This document shows, one piece after another, positions 1-6,071 of a DNA stretch of 12,938 bases (position 1 is the first letter of the stretch; each line of letters begins with the position of its first letter). Under the pieces are notes generated by a model that did no database searches, was not told the DNA's origin, and saw nothing but the letters and a program-made list of their open reading frames with translations. The stretch is from NCBI GenBank assembly GCA_002440705.1, contig DJVA01000038.1, positions 1 to 12,938 on the forward strand, read 5' to 3'. The position numbers were made by a program, and so were the translations under genes. This DNA comes from Flavobacteriaceae bacterium UBA6268 (GTDB lineage: Bacteria; Bacteroidota; Bacteroidia; Flavobacteriales; Flavobacteriaceae).

Positions 1-54
1 AGAAAGTGGGTTCGGGCGTTGCTCGAATAAACAATAATAATTGGGCATTGCTAT

Positions 55-178
55 GTCATTCAGAGCGAAGCGAAGGGTCTCTTAAACAACGCCAACGCGA
101 CAGTCTGGCTCCTTCGCTAAATCACTCCACTGGAGTGATTCTTTACGCTCGGTCCAATTCCGGGCTTGACCCGGAATC
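55..178. repeat. Composite palindromic intergenic element
   Basis: This non-coding stretch contains several nested inverted repeats. AGCGAAGG (69-76) pairs with CCTTCGCT (111-118). AATCACTCC (120-128) pairs with GGAGTGATT (132-140) around a 3-base loop. ATTCCGGG (157-164) pairs with CCCGGAAT (170-177) around CTTGA. The left part contains AGAGCGAAGCGAAGGGTCTC, a sequence I recognise from memory as recurring between genes in Flavobacteriia, where it creates the spurious peptide HSERSEGS. The right part resembles another recurrent palindrome whose false translation contains SGLDPESP. The inverted repeats are seen directly. Membership in a dispersed family is recalled knowledge and cannot be tested in one copy. 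Possible roles are a REP-like element or an mRNA-stabilising or terminating structure of an upstream gene outside the window. Confidence 0.6.
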
Positions 179-228
179 CCCCACCCCACAGGTACTCACA
201 AGCCAATTGACGGTACCGAAGGCATTCC

Positions 229-305
229 AAGTGCGTGTTAAGTACGTGCTAACTGTATGGATACTGTATGGATACAGTATGGATAGTGTATGGAAAGTGT
301 ATGGA
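229..305. repeat. 11-bp tandem repeat array (7 units)
   Basis: Seven consecutive 11-base units run without gaps: AAGTGCGTGTT, AAGTACGTGCT, AACTGTATGGA, TACTGTATGGA, TACAGTATGGA, TAGTGTATGGA and AAGTGTATGGA. The first two units are diverged, and the last five differ from each other at only one to three positions. The array lies in the gene-free region and leads, after about five bases of transition, into a 10-base periodic array. Open frames across it exist only because the unit contains no in-frame stop. I see no reason to call a gene here. Confidence 0.8.
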
Positions 306-310
306 TGACG

Positions 311-420
311 CAAATGTACCCAAAGTGACGAAAAGTGACGAAAAGCTGCAAAAAGTGACCGAAAGTGACGAAAAGTGGAAAAAAGGTGCAGAAAGTGGAA
401 AAAAGCGGCAAAAAGGGTCG
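311..420. repeat. 10-bp A-tract-phased repeat array (11 units)
   Basis: Eleven consecutive 10-base units each begin with an A-rich block: CAAATGTACC, CAAAGTGACG, AAAAGTGACG, AAAAGCTGCA, AAAAGTGACC, GAAAGTGACG, AAAAGTGGAA, AAAAGGTGCA, GAAAGTGGAA, AAAAGCGGCA and AAAAGGGTCG. The A-tracts are 3 to 6 long and recur exactly every 10 bases, close to one helical turn. Phased A-tracts are known to produce intrinsic DNA curvature. The array ends 16 bases before the -33 element of the promoter candidate at 437-467, so it could act as curved upstream DNA or a protein-binding array for the gene at 499. The periodicity is seen directly; the regulatory role is inference. One frame (268-468) is open through it but looks repeat-generated. 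Confidence 0.8.
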
Positions 421-436
421 TTTCCGACGGGGACGG

Positions 437-467
437 TTTGGAGGTGTGGAAAATTGGGGTATCTTTA
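437..467 (+). promoter_or_regulatory. Bacteroidetes-type promoter for the secreted protein gene
   Basis: TTTG at 437-440 is followed after 19 bases by TATCTTTA at 460-467. This fits the Bacteroidetes sigma-A pattern TTTG, then about 19-21 bases, then TAnnTTTG, with a mismatch only at the last base. A start of transcription near 472-476 would leave a leader of about 25 bases before the ATG at 499. The phased A-tract array ends 16 bases upstream. Confidence 0.6.
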
Positions 468-498
468 AAAAACCATAGAATAAAACCCTAAAACCCTG

Positions 499-921
499 AT
501 GATGAAAAAACTCCTGCTCCTCCTGTTCGCTTTACCCTTCTTTGCGATGGTTGTGGCAAACGATACCTCCAAATTTCTTGGCAAATGGGAGGGCGAGGAC
601 AACAAGCAAATTGGGTACCTTACCTTCGAACCGGATGGGTTCCTGTTCATCGAAGTGGATGGGGACGTAATGGGTGGCCAAGAATTTGACCTGGACGGCA
701 AACGGCTGCAGCTTACCTTCGAAGTGAACGACAAAAAAGACCCCATCGAGCTGGACCTGGTCATGACCAACCTGGAAGACCCCGACGACCAAAAGCTATT
801 GCTGTGCATCGTAAGGTTTATCGACGAGGACCACTTTGAACTGGACCCTTCGTTTGACGGCCAACGCCATACGGAATTCAATCCCGTTACGACCATCCTG
901 TTTACGAGGGTGAAGGAATAG
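499..921 (+). CDS. Small secreted lipocalin-like hypothetical protein
   Basis: The 140-residue product starts with a clear signal peptide: KK followed by a hydrophobic run LLLLLFALPFFAMVVA, with likely cleavage near residue 20. It is therefore probably exported; there is no lipobox cysteine, so it is not an obvious lipoprotein. The mature part has GKWEGED near its start and then alternating hydrophobic beta strands with acidic turns (GYLTFEPDGFLFIEVDGD, KRLQLTFEVND, TTILFTRV). This resembles small lipocalin-like beta-barrel domains of Bacteroidetes in which a GKW motif opens the first strand. It is acidic overall. Two tandem ATGs (499 and 502) could both serve as start. A good promoter candidate lies at 437-467, and the VOC gene follows 108 bases later. 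The existence of the gene is well supported. The fold is a guess from pattern and no ligand or function can be assigned. Confidence 0.8.
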   Translation: MMKKLLLLLFALPFFAMVVANDTSKFLGKWEGEDNKQIGYLTFEPDGFLFIEVDGDVMGGQEFDLDGKRLQLTFEVNDKKDPIELDLVMTNLEDPDDQKLLLCIVRFIDEDHFELDPSFDGQRHTEFNPVTTILFTRVKE

Positions 922-960
922 GGAACACTTCCCAAAAATATATGAATACGCAAACGGACA

Positions 961-991
961 TTGTACCTATGAAGATTGTGATTTATATTAG
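961..991 (+). promoter_or_regulatory. Possible promoter for the VOC gene
   Basis: TTG at 961-963 is followed after 20 bases by TATATTAG at 984-991, one mismatch from TAnnTTTG. It lies in the 108-base gap between the secreted-protein gene and the VOC gene, about 38 bases before the ATG at 1030. The spacing fits, but short AT-rich matches of this kind arise by chance. Confidence 0.35.
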
Positions 992-1029
992 CTGTATACT
1001 GTAACAATGAGAAACAAAACCCAAAACCC

Positions 1030-1449
1030 ATGCCCCACCCCTTCCACATCGATTTTCTAGACCACGTCGCCCTGCGGGTGCGTGACCTAGAGGTGTCGGT
1101 GGCGTGGTACGAAAAGGTGCTGGGCCTTAAAAAATACCAATTGCCGGAATGGGGCCCCTTCCCCATTTTTATGCTCTCCGGGAAAAGCGGGGTAGTCCTC
1201 TTTCCCGCCCGTTTGGACGACCCTGCCCTGGACGCCACTTCCCGCAACGTGAAACTAGACCACTTCGCCTTCAACCTAAGCCGTGCTGCTTTTGAAAAAG
1301 CCCAACAATACTACGAGGCCTTAGGGCTGGACTACCAACTGCAGAACCACCATTATTTCGACTCCTTGTACACCCACGACCCCGACGGCCATACGGTAGA
1401 ACTCACCACCCTGAAGGTACCGGAAAAGAACTTTTACCGATTGGATTGA
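1030..1449 (+). CDS. VOC-superfamily (glyoxalase/dioxygenase fold) protein
   Basis: This 139-residue protein is a single-chain vicinal-oxygen-chelate protein with two beta-alpha-beta-beta-beta modules. The first opens with DHVALRVRDLEVSVAWYEKVLGL, the second with LDHFAFNLSRAAFEKAQQYY, and it closes with DPDGHTVEL. Candidate metal ligands are His12, His78 and Glu124. The position that carries a fourth ligand in glyoxalase I is hydrophobic (VVLF, about 56-58), so the site reads as two histidines plus one glutamate, like the iron site of extradiol dioxygenases. Members act on methylglyoxal adducts, catechols, antibiotics or other small molecules, and the substrate cannot be read from this sequence. 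No signal peptide is present, so it is cytoplasmic. It is followed by the small membrane protein after 49 bases. The fold call is strong and the reaction is unknown. Confidence 0.9.
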   Translation: MPHPFHIDFLDHVALRVRDLEVSVAWYEKVLGLKKYQLPEWGPFPIFMLSGKSGVVLFPARLDDPALDATSRNVKLDHFAFNLSRAAFEKAQQYYEALGLDYQLQNHHYFDSLYTHDPDGHTVELTTLKVPEKNFYRLD

Positions 1450-1498
1450 GGACCCCAGCGTTCCCCCATTCAAATTTTTATCGTATCCTTGATCCTTG

Positions 1499-1726
1499 AT
1501 GCTCATTACCCTTCAAATACTCTTTTTGCTGCTGGTAGGCTGGGAACTGTTCCGCGAACGGTTTTACCGGCCCCGCGATAGGTACCTGTGGTTCTTGATG
1601 GTGTTGACCTTTGGGGTATTTGGGTATTTCTTGTACCTTACTTTTAAACGAAGATGGGTGGCCAAACGAAAATTTAACCCTAAATTCACGGAGCGAGGTC
1701 CGGAAACCCCTAACAAAACCCTGTGA
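1499..1726 (+). CDS. Small two-helix membrane protein, PLDc_N-like
   Basis: This 75-residue protein has two transmembrane helices (about residues 3-16 and 29-48) joined by a charged loop (RERFYRPRDR). It ends in a basic, hydrophilic tail (FKRRWVAKRKFNPKF and onwards). The pattern YLWFLMVLTFGVFGYFLYLTF followed by KRR resembles the short N-terminal membrane domain found in front of cardiolipin synthases (PLDc_N) and in stand-alone small proteins. That is a pattern match only. ATG at 1499 is preferred over the TTG one codon upstream. The TGA stop overlaps the GTG start of the amino acid permease (GTGA, 1723-1726), implying translational coupling. It could be an accessory subunit or assembly factor of that transporter, but no direct evidence shows this. 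Confidence 0.72.
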   Translation: MLITLQILFLLLVGWELFRERFYRPRDRYLWFLMVLTFGVFGYFLYLTFKRRWVAKRKFNPKFTERGPETPNKTL

Positions 1727-2997
1727 AACCCACCAATAAAAAAATAGGCCTGCTGGAAGCCATGTCCATTGGGATTGGGGGCATGGTGGGCGGTGGTATT
1801 TTTGCCGTACTGGGATTGGCTGTTTCGCTGTCCAAGGGAGCTACTCCCCTCGCCTTCTTGTTAGCCGGGTTACTGGCCTTAATTACTTCGTACAGCTACA
1901 TCAAACTCTCCTTGGCCTATCCGGACAGGGGTGGTACCGTAAAATTCATCAACCAAGGTTTTGGGAAAACCCTATTCAGTGGTGCCCTGAACAACCTGTT
2001 ATGGGTAAGCTACATCATCATGCTTTCGCTCTACGCCTCGGCTTTTGGGTCGTATGCCCCCAATCTGCATTCTTTTGGGGACCAGGCCCTCGATTTCCAC
2101 CTCTATGCTAGCGGGGTGGTGGTGCTAGCAGCGGCCATCAACTATTTCAGCATCCAGTTGGTGGGACGCATCGAGTCGTATGCCGTGGTCATCAAACTCC
2201 TTATCCTCATAGCTTTTGTGGGGGTAGGCCTCTACGGGCTCTTTGGGAACCCCAACCTGCAGCAATTGTCGGTGTCCCAATGGGAGTCGCCCTTAAAGAT
2301 CCTTACAGGCGGGATGGTCATTTTCCTTGCGTACGAGGGTTTTGAACTAATTGCCAATGCCGTACCCGACCTCAAAAACCCTAAAAAATTGGTCCCTAGG
2401 GCCTATTTGTTGTCGGTGCTATTCGTCTTGGTACTTTACATGGTCATTGCTGCAGTGACGGTAGCTTCGCTGCCTTTCGAACAAATTGCGAAGGCCCAGG
2501 ATTATGTATTGGCCGAGGCTGCCAAACCGCAGTTGGGCACCATTGGCTTCACCATTATTACGGTAGCGGCTTTGATTTCCACGTTTTCGGCCATCAACGC
2601 CTCGCTGTATGGGGGAAGTCGGGTGAGCTATGAAATTGCGGAGGACGACGAACTCCCCCACCAACTCACCTTTAAACTCTGGAACCAGCCCATCGGCTTG
2701 TTCATTACTACGGTTGCTACACTGGTCCTGTCCAATTTCCTGAAACTGGAAAGTATCTCCACCGCTGGGAGTGTCGGGTTTCTGGTAGTCTTTGCCATGG
2801 TGAACTGGGTGGGGTATAAAAAGGCCACAGCCATTAGTGGTAACAAAACCCTACCCTTATTGGGTACTTTGCTTTGTTTGATCGCCTTGGGGGTGATGCT
2901 GCAGCAGGAATACGGCTCCAATCAGGAAGGGGTGTTTGTAGCCCTATCGGTGATTGGGGTATGCGTGGTGATGGAATGGATTTACAAAAAGAACTAA
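1723..2997 (+). CDS. APC-superfamily amino acid permease
   Basis: This 424-residue polytopic membrane protein is of the amino acid-polyamine-organocation type. The first helix carries the glycine-rich signature MSIGIGGMVGGGIFAVLG (about residues 14-31), the substrate and cation-binding unwound segment of the family. About 11-12 hydrophobic helices follow. GGMVIFLAYEGFELIANAVPD matches the conserved TM6 region, and the loop DLKNPKKLVPRA is typical of COG0531/PotE-like permeases. It should import amino acids (or exchange them) across the inner membrane; substrate cannot be assigned. The GTG start at 1723 overlaps the stop of the upstream small gene by four bases and keeps a short cytoplasmic N-terminus before TM1. 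Its stop is 27 bases from the stop of the convergent MATE gene, and I see no clear hairpin terminator between them. Confidence 0.92.
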   Translation: MKPTNKKIGLLEAMSIGIGGMVGGGIFAVLGLAVSLSKGATPLAFLLAGLLALITSYSYIKLSLAYPDRGGTVKFINQGFGKTLFSGALNNLLWVSYIIMLSLYASAFGSYAPNLHSFGDQALDFHLYASGVVVLAAAINYFSIQLVGRIESYAVVIKLLILIAFVGVGLYGLFGNPNLQQLSVSQWESPLKILTGGMVIFLAYEGFELIANAVPDLKNPKKLVPRAYLLSVLFVLVLYMVIAAVTVASLPFEQIAKAQDYVLAEAAKPQLGTIGFTIITVAALISTFSAINASLYGGSRVSYEIAEDDELPHQLTFKLWNQPIGLFITTVATLVLSNFLKLESISTAGSVGFLVVFAMVNWVGYKKATAISGNKTLPLLGTLLCLIALGVMLQQEYGSNQEGVFVALSVIGVCVVMEWIYKKN

Positions 2998-3024
2998 AAA
3001 GGTTTGTTCTTTACCCAGTCATTT

Positions 3025-4392
3025 TCAATCCACAATCATTTTTTTGGAGAGGTACTGAAAGCGAATGAAGAGCAGTACGGCCGAAACGGTAAGCCCGGCT
3101 AAGAGTCCGATCCAAATGCCCGAACTGCCATAGGCCGTATACATGCCCAGGTAGTAGGAAATGGGAAAGCCTACCAACCAGTAAGCAAAAAAGGTAATCC
3201 AAGTGGGGATCATTACGTCTTGCATCCCACGAAGGGCTCCCAAGGCCACCACTTGCAATCCGTCACTTATTTGGAAAATGGCGGCAATAATCATGAGTTT
3301 TGCGGCTATTTCCAATACTTGGTAGTTGTCCACAAAATTTTCGGCATCGCCCAGGTCCATGTACAATTTGGGCAACTGTCCATTCAACAGAAAAAAGGCA
3401 AGCGCAAAAACTACCGAACAAATAGCGGTGAGCAGAAAGATGGAAAAGGCAATGCGGCGCAATTCGCGAAACCGCTGTAAGCCGCGTTGGTTGCCCACCC
3501 GAATCATGGCTGCTACGCTGAAACCCATGGCCACCATGAAGGTCATGGAAGAAAGGTTTAGTGCTATTTGGTTGGCCGCTTGGGGGTTTTTGCCCAAAAT
3601 ACCGGAAAGCCAAATCGCCGCTGTAAAAATGGCGACTTCAAAGAACATCTGCAAGGCCGAAGGGAAACCCAACCCCAAAAGTTTTTTGAGCATGGAGTGC
3701 GTAAGCTTAAAGAATTTGATGTGGGTTACATAGTACTTCGATTTGTAGTGCTTGGACATTAAGTTCCATAGGTAGGCCACCATGATGACTCGGGAAGCCA
3801 GGGTACCAATGGCAGCACCAACCACCCCCAACTGTGGCATGCCCAGTTTTCCAAAAATGAAAATATAATTGAGCACCACGTTCACCACATTGGCAATGAT
3901 GGTGGCGTACATAGGGTATTTGGTCATGGAAAGGCCGTCGCTGCATTGTTTGAAGGCCTGAAATATCACCAAAGGCACCAACGAGATGGCGACAAGCGTT
4001 AAATAGGGCATGGCCAACTCCACGACCTCCGGGGGTTGTTTCATGATGTGCATCAGTGGTCGTGCGGCAAATACCATCAAAAACAATACAATCCCCAAAA
4101 CGGTACACAAAAACAACCCATGCTTGAAAGAGGCTTTACCCGTTTCCAGGTTTCCTTCGCCATCGGCCTCGGCCACCAAAGGGGTAATGGCCGTGGAAAA
4201 ACCGATGCCCAAGGACATAGCGATAAACATGAAGCTATTGCCAAGAGATACGGCAGCCAATTCGGCCGTGCCCAGTTGCCCCACCATCACATTGTCCACA
4301 AAGGCCACAAGTGTATGGCCCAGCATCCCCAAAATGACCGGGGTAGCCAATTGAATGTTGTAACGGAATTCCTTGGTGTATTGGTGCAGCAC
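3025..4392 (-). CDS. MATE-family efflux transporter, NorM-like
   Basis: This 455-residue inner-membrane exporter contains two six-helix MatE halves. Three acidic membrane residues are visible: Asp33 (FVDNVMVGQLG), Glu252 (MFFEVAIFTAAIWLSGILG) and Asp377 (QISDGLQVVALGALRGMQD). By position and surrounding sequence they correspond to the Asp36, Glu255 and Asp371 cation-site residues of Vibrio NorM. Sodium- or proton-driven export of cationic drugs, dyes or metabolites is therefore likely. The start is GTG at 4392; the next Met is already inside TM1 (residue 23), so a shorter start would damage the helix. A strong -7 element (TAAATTTG) lies 19 bases upstream, which suggests its own promoter. The AraC-type regulator gene lies just upstream on the same strand and could control it, but that is inference. 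Substrate is unknown. Confidence 0.94.
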   Translation of the reverse strand: MLHQYTKEFRYNIQLATPVILGMLGHTLVAFVDNVMVGQLGTAELAAVSLGNSFMFIAMSLGIGFSTAITPLVAEADGEGNLETGKASFKHGLFLCTVLGIVLFLMVFAARPLMHIMKQPPEVVELAMPYLTLVAISLVPLVIFQAFKQCSDGLSMTKYPMYATIIANVVNVVLNYIFIFGKLGMPQLGVVGAAIGTLASRVIMVAYLWNLMSKHYKSKYYVTHIKFFKLTHSMLKKLLGLGFPSALQMFFEVAIFTAAIWLSGILGKNPQAANQIALNLSSMTFMVAMGFSVAAMIRVGNQRGLQRFRELRRIAFSIFLLTAICSVVFALAFFLLNGQLPKLYMDLGDAENFVDNYQVLEIAAKLMIIAAIFQISDGLQVVALGALRGMQDVMIPTWITFFAYWLVGFPISYYLGMYTAYGSSGIWIGLLAGLTVSAVLLFIRFQYLSKKMIVD

Positions 4393-4410
4393 GCTTTTTT
4401 AATTGAGGGA

Positions 4411-4438
4411 CAAATTTAGGAAAAGCCATCCTGCCAAA
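4411..4438 (-). promoter_or_regulatory. Promoter of the MATE gene
   Basis: On the minus strand, TAAATTTG (4418-4411) is a perfect match to the Bacteroidetes -7 consensus TAnnTTTG. TTTG (4438-4435) lies 16 bases upstream, a little closer than the usual spacing. The element sits in the 65-base gap between the AraC-type gene and the MATE gene, implying a very short leader before the GTG. Confidence 0.55.
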
Positions 4439-4457
4439 CGGCCAGACTTCAAAAAAA

Positions 4458-5891
4458 TTAGGAGGCCTTTAGGTTCCCCAAGTACTGAGAGGGTGTTTGC
4501 GAAAGGAACTTCTTGAAGGATTTGTTGAAGGTTACCTTGTTGTTGAAGCCCACTTCATAGGCCACATCAATGATATTGCGATTTTGGTTTTGTTCCAGGA
4601 TTTCCACAGCATCCTGGATGCGGTATTTGTTGATCAATTCGAAAAAATTTAGACCAAAGTGTTCATTGATGACCTGGGAGGCATTGTGCCGTGTAGTTCC
4701 CAATCGGTCGGCCAATTCGTCCAACTTAATATCATTTTGAAGGTATAGCTTCTCTACTTCCAGCAATTGGACCAGATGGGATTTCAGTTCCAGGGAATAG
4801 TTGGCCGTAAGCCCTGACTTGGTATATTTTTCAATTTTCTTTCCAAAACTGGCGGCAAAAAGGCTGGGCCGTAAATACGACACGTAACCAATGTAGAGTA
4901 CCATACCAGCCATGGCAATGATTTGCAAGTGGTAGAGGAATTCGGATCGTGGAATCCATCCCGAAATGGTCATCCCGTACACCAAGTAAGACAGCACATA
5001 CGCCCCTCCCAGGGTAACCAGGGCATTGATCCAGCGTTGTGCTTCCAGGGTATAGGTTTTGAATTCCTTGTTTTTGAAATACTGCCGTATAATTAAAAAC
5101 CCATAGATTGAAAGAGAGACAATTTTTGCCGATACAAATCCATAGAGGTACGGTATGCGGTCAAAATTTCCTACATTGAACATGACCTTTACCTTCTCGC
5201 TCTCTGGCAGCAAATAGATGGGAAGCAATACCAAGAAAGCCAATGCCGTTGGCAGTAAATGCAAGAGGTCCCATTTTTGGAATTGGTATTTGGTAGTAAT
5301 CCGTTTAAAGTAGAAATAAATCAAAGGACCGTAGAGGTACGAAAACGAACCCGACATGTACAATACATGCGGAGCCTTGAACCTTAAATTGGTGTTGTAG
5401 AGAAAGATATCAAAAATGAACACCGAGTGAATGAGCACAAAGGTACTGATCAACAATTTGGACACCCGATCCTGACCCCTTTTCAGCAGTAAGATAGTGC
5501 CAATGAAAAAGCCCGTTAACGCCGAGAACAGATAAAAAAAGTTAATCCAATCAAATCGGAAGGAGTAGGATTTTATCAAACTTTGAAACGCATCGCTTTG
5601 TGAAACATTATGAAAGTAACGCGATTCCAAGAACGAAGGTTCTGCGGCATATTTAACATACAGCTCGGCATAATAGGCAGCATCCTCCACCTTATTTTCC
5701 CTGGCCGCTAGGATGGCACGTTCCTTATAGAGCTGCAGGGAGTCCTCACTAAACATGGCTTCGTCTGCGGCCGGCTTTACGACAATACCGCCTTGGAGTT
5801 TGTTGGAAGCCCGTAAAGTATTGTCGGGAGTCCACAAAACAAGGAGGGTAATCCATACCCATACTAGCTGTATGTATCTGTATCTGCCCAT
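4458..5891 (-). CDS. Membrane-anchored AraC-family transcriptional regulator
   Basis: The 477-residue product has three parts. An N-terminal hydrophobic segment (about 7-20; signal peptide or anchor) is followed by a helical, charged region (about 30-112). Next comes a block of about seven transmembrane helices (roughly 114-136, 146-165, 174-194, 208-228, 247-268, 287-307 and 320-340). The end is a cytoplasmic AraC DNA-binding domain (about 370-473). Its first helix-turn-helix is around KLDELADRLGTTRHNASQVI (389-408). Its second is around NIIDVAYEVGFNNKVTFNK (439-457), followed by FKKFLSQTPSQYL, a classic AraC C-terminus. The protein would sense something at or outside the membrane and regulate DNA directly from the membrane, a one-component architecture common in Bacteroidetes. 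It precedes the MATE exporter on the same strand, a plausible target. The ligand is unknown. The start ATG at 5891 gives the complete N-terminal hydrophobic segment. Confidence 0.9.
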   Translation of the reverse strand: MGRYRYIQLVWVWITLLVLWTPDNTLRASNKLQGGIVVKPAADEAMFSEDSLQLYKERAILAARENKVEDAAYYAELYVKYAAEPSFLESRYFHNVSQSDAFQSLIKSYSFRFDWINFFYLFSALTGFFIGTILLLKRGQDRVSKLLISTFVLIHSVFIFDIFLYNTNLRFKAPHVLYMSGSFSYLYGPLIYFYFKRITTKYQFQKWDLLHLLPTALAFLVLLPIYLLPESEKVKVMFNVGNFDRIPYLYGFVSAKIVSLSIYGFLIIRQYFKNKEFKTYTLEAQRWINALVTLGGAYVLSYLVYGMTISGWIPRSEFLYHLQIIAMAGMVLYIGYVSYLRPSLFAASFGKKIEKYTKSGLTANYSLELKSHLVQLLEVEKLYLQNDIKLDELADRLGTTRHNASQVINEHFGLNFFELINKYRIQDAVEILEQNQNRNIIDVAYEVGFNNKVTFNKSFKKFLSQTPSQYLGNLKAS

Positions 5892-5916
5892 GGGTTAGTG
5901 TTCCATTCTGCTAACT

Positions 5917-5924
5917 TAAAGATA
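5917..5924 (-). promoter_or_regulatory. Weak -7-like element upstream of the AraC-type gene
   Basis: TATCTTTA on the minus strand is one base from TAnnTTTG and identical to the -7 element proposed at 460-467. It lies 25 bases before the ATG. No convincing TTG stands at the expected distance upstream, so support is weak. The rest of the gap 5892-6071 holds only the terminator of the peptidase gene and AT-rich sequence. Confidence 0.25.
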
Positions 5925-6011
5925 CAATTTGTTTTTTATAAATGAAGGTTTTAGGTAATTCCCGATAATAGTTTACTTTGCCAGCCGAAGAAGATTAACC
6001 TCTTGAAATGG

Positions 6012-6038
6012 AAAAATCCCTTGAAAAATCAAGGGATT
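6012..6038 (-). terminator. Intrinsic terminator after the M28 peptidase gene
   Basis: A perfect 10-bp stem (AATCCCTTGA at 6015-6024 pairing with TCAAGGGATT at 6029-6038) closes an AAAA/TTTT loop. On the minus strand the stem runs directly into TTTTT (the final TT of the stem plus three more T). It lies 33 bases beyond the peptidase stop. There is no T-run on the plus-strand side, so it acts for the minus strand and ends the regulator-PPK2-peptidase group. Confidence 0.8.
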
Positions 6039-6071
6039 CATAAACCAATGAAGGGATATCCAAAAAAGGAT

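Noticed and set aside
6..308. 100-codon open frame at the left edge
   Set aside because: It translates the palindromic element (HSERSEGS and SGLDPESP) and the 11-bp repeat; such translations are typical spurious calls.
311..420. CRISPR array
   Set aside because: The units are 10 bases and contiguous, with no 25-40 base repeats separated by unique spacers, and no cas genes are present.
465..1274. 269-codon open frame on the minus strand opposite the secreted-protein and VOC genes
   Set aside because: It runs antisense to two well-supported genes, is rich in Ser, Arg and Trp as expected of a shadow frame, and shows no domain. Its openness across the intergenic gap looks like chance.
2998..3045. 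Possible bidirectional terminator between the convergent permease and MATE genes
   Set aside because: There are T and A runs but no stable inverted repeat in the 27-base gap or just beyond it.
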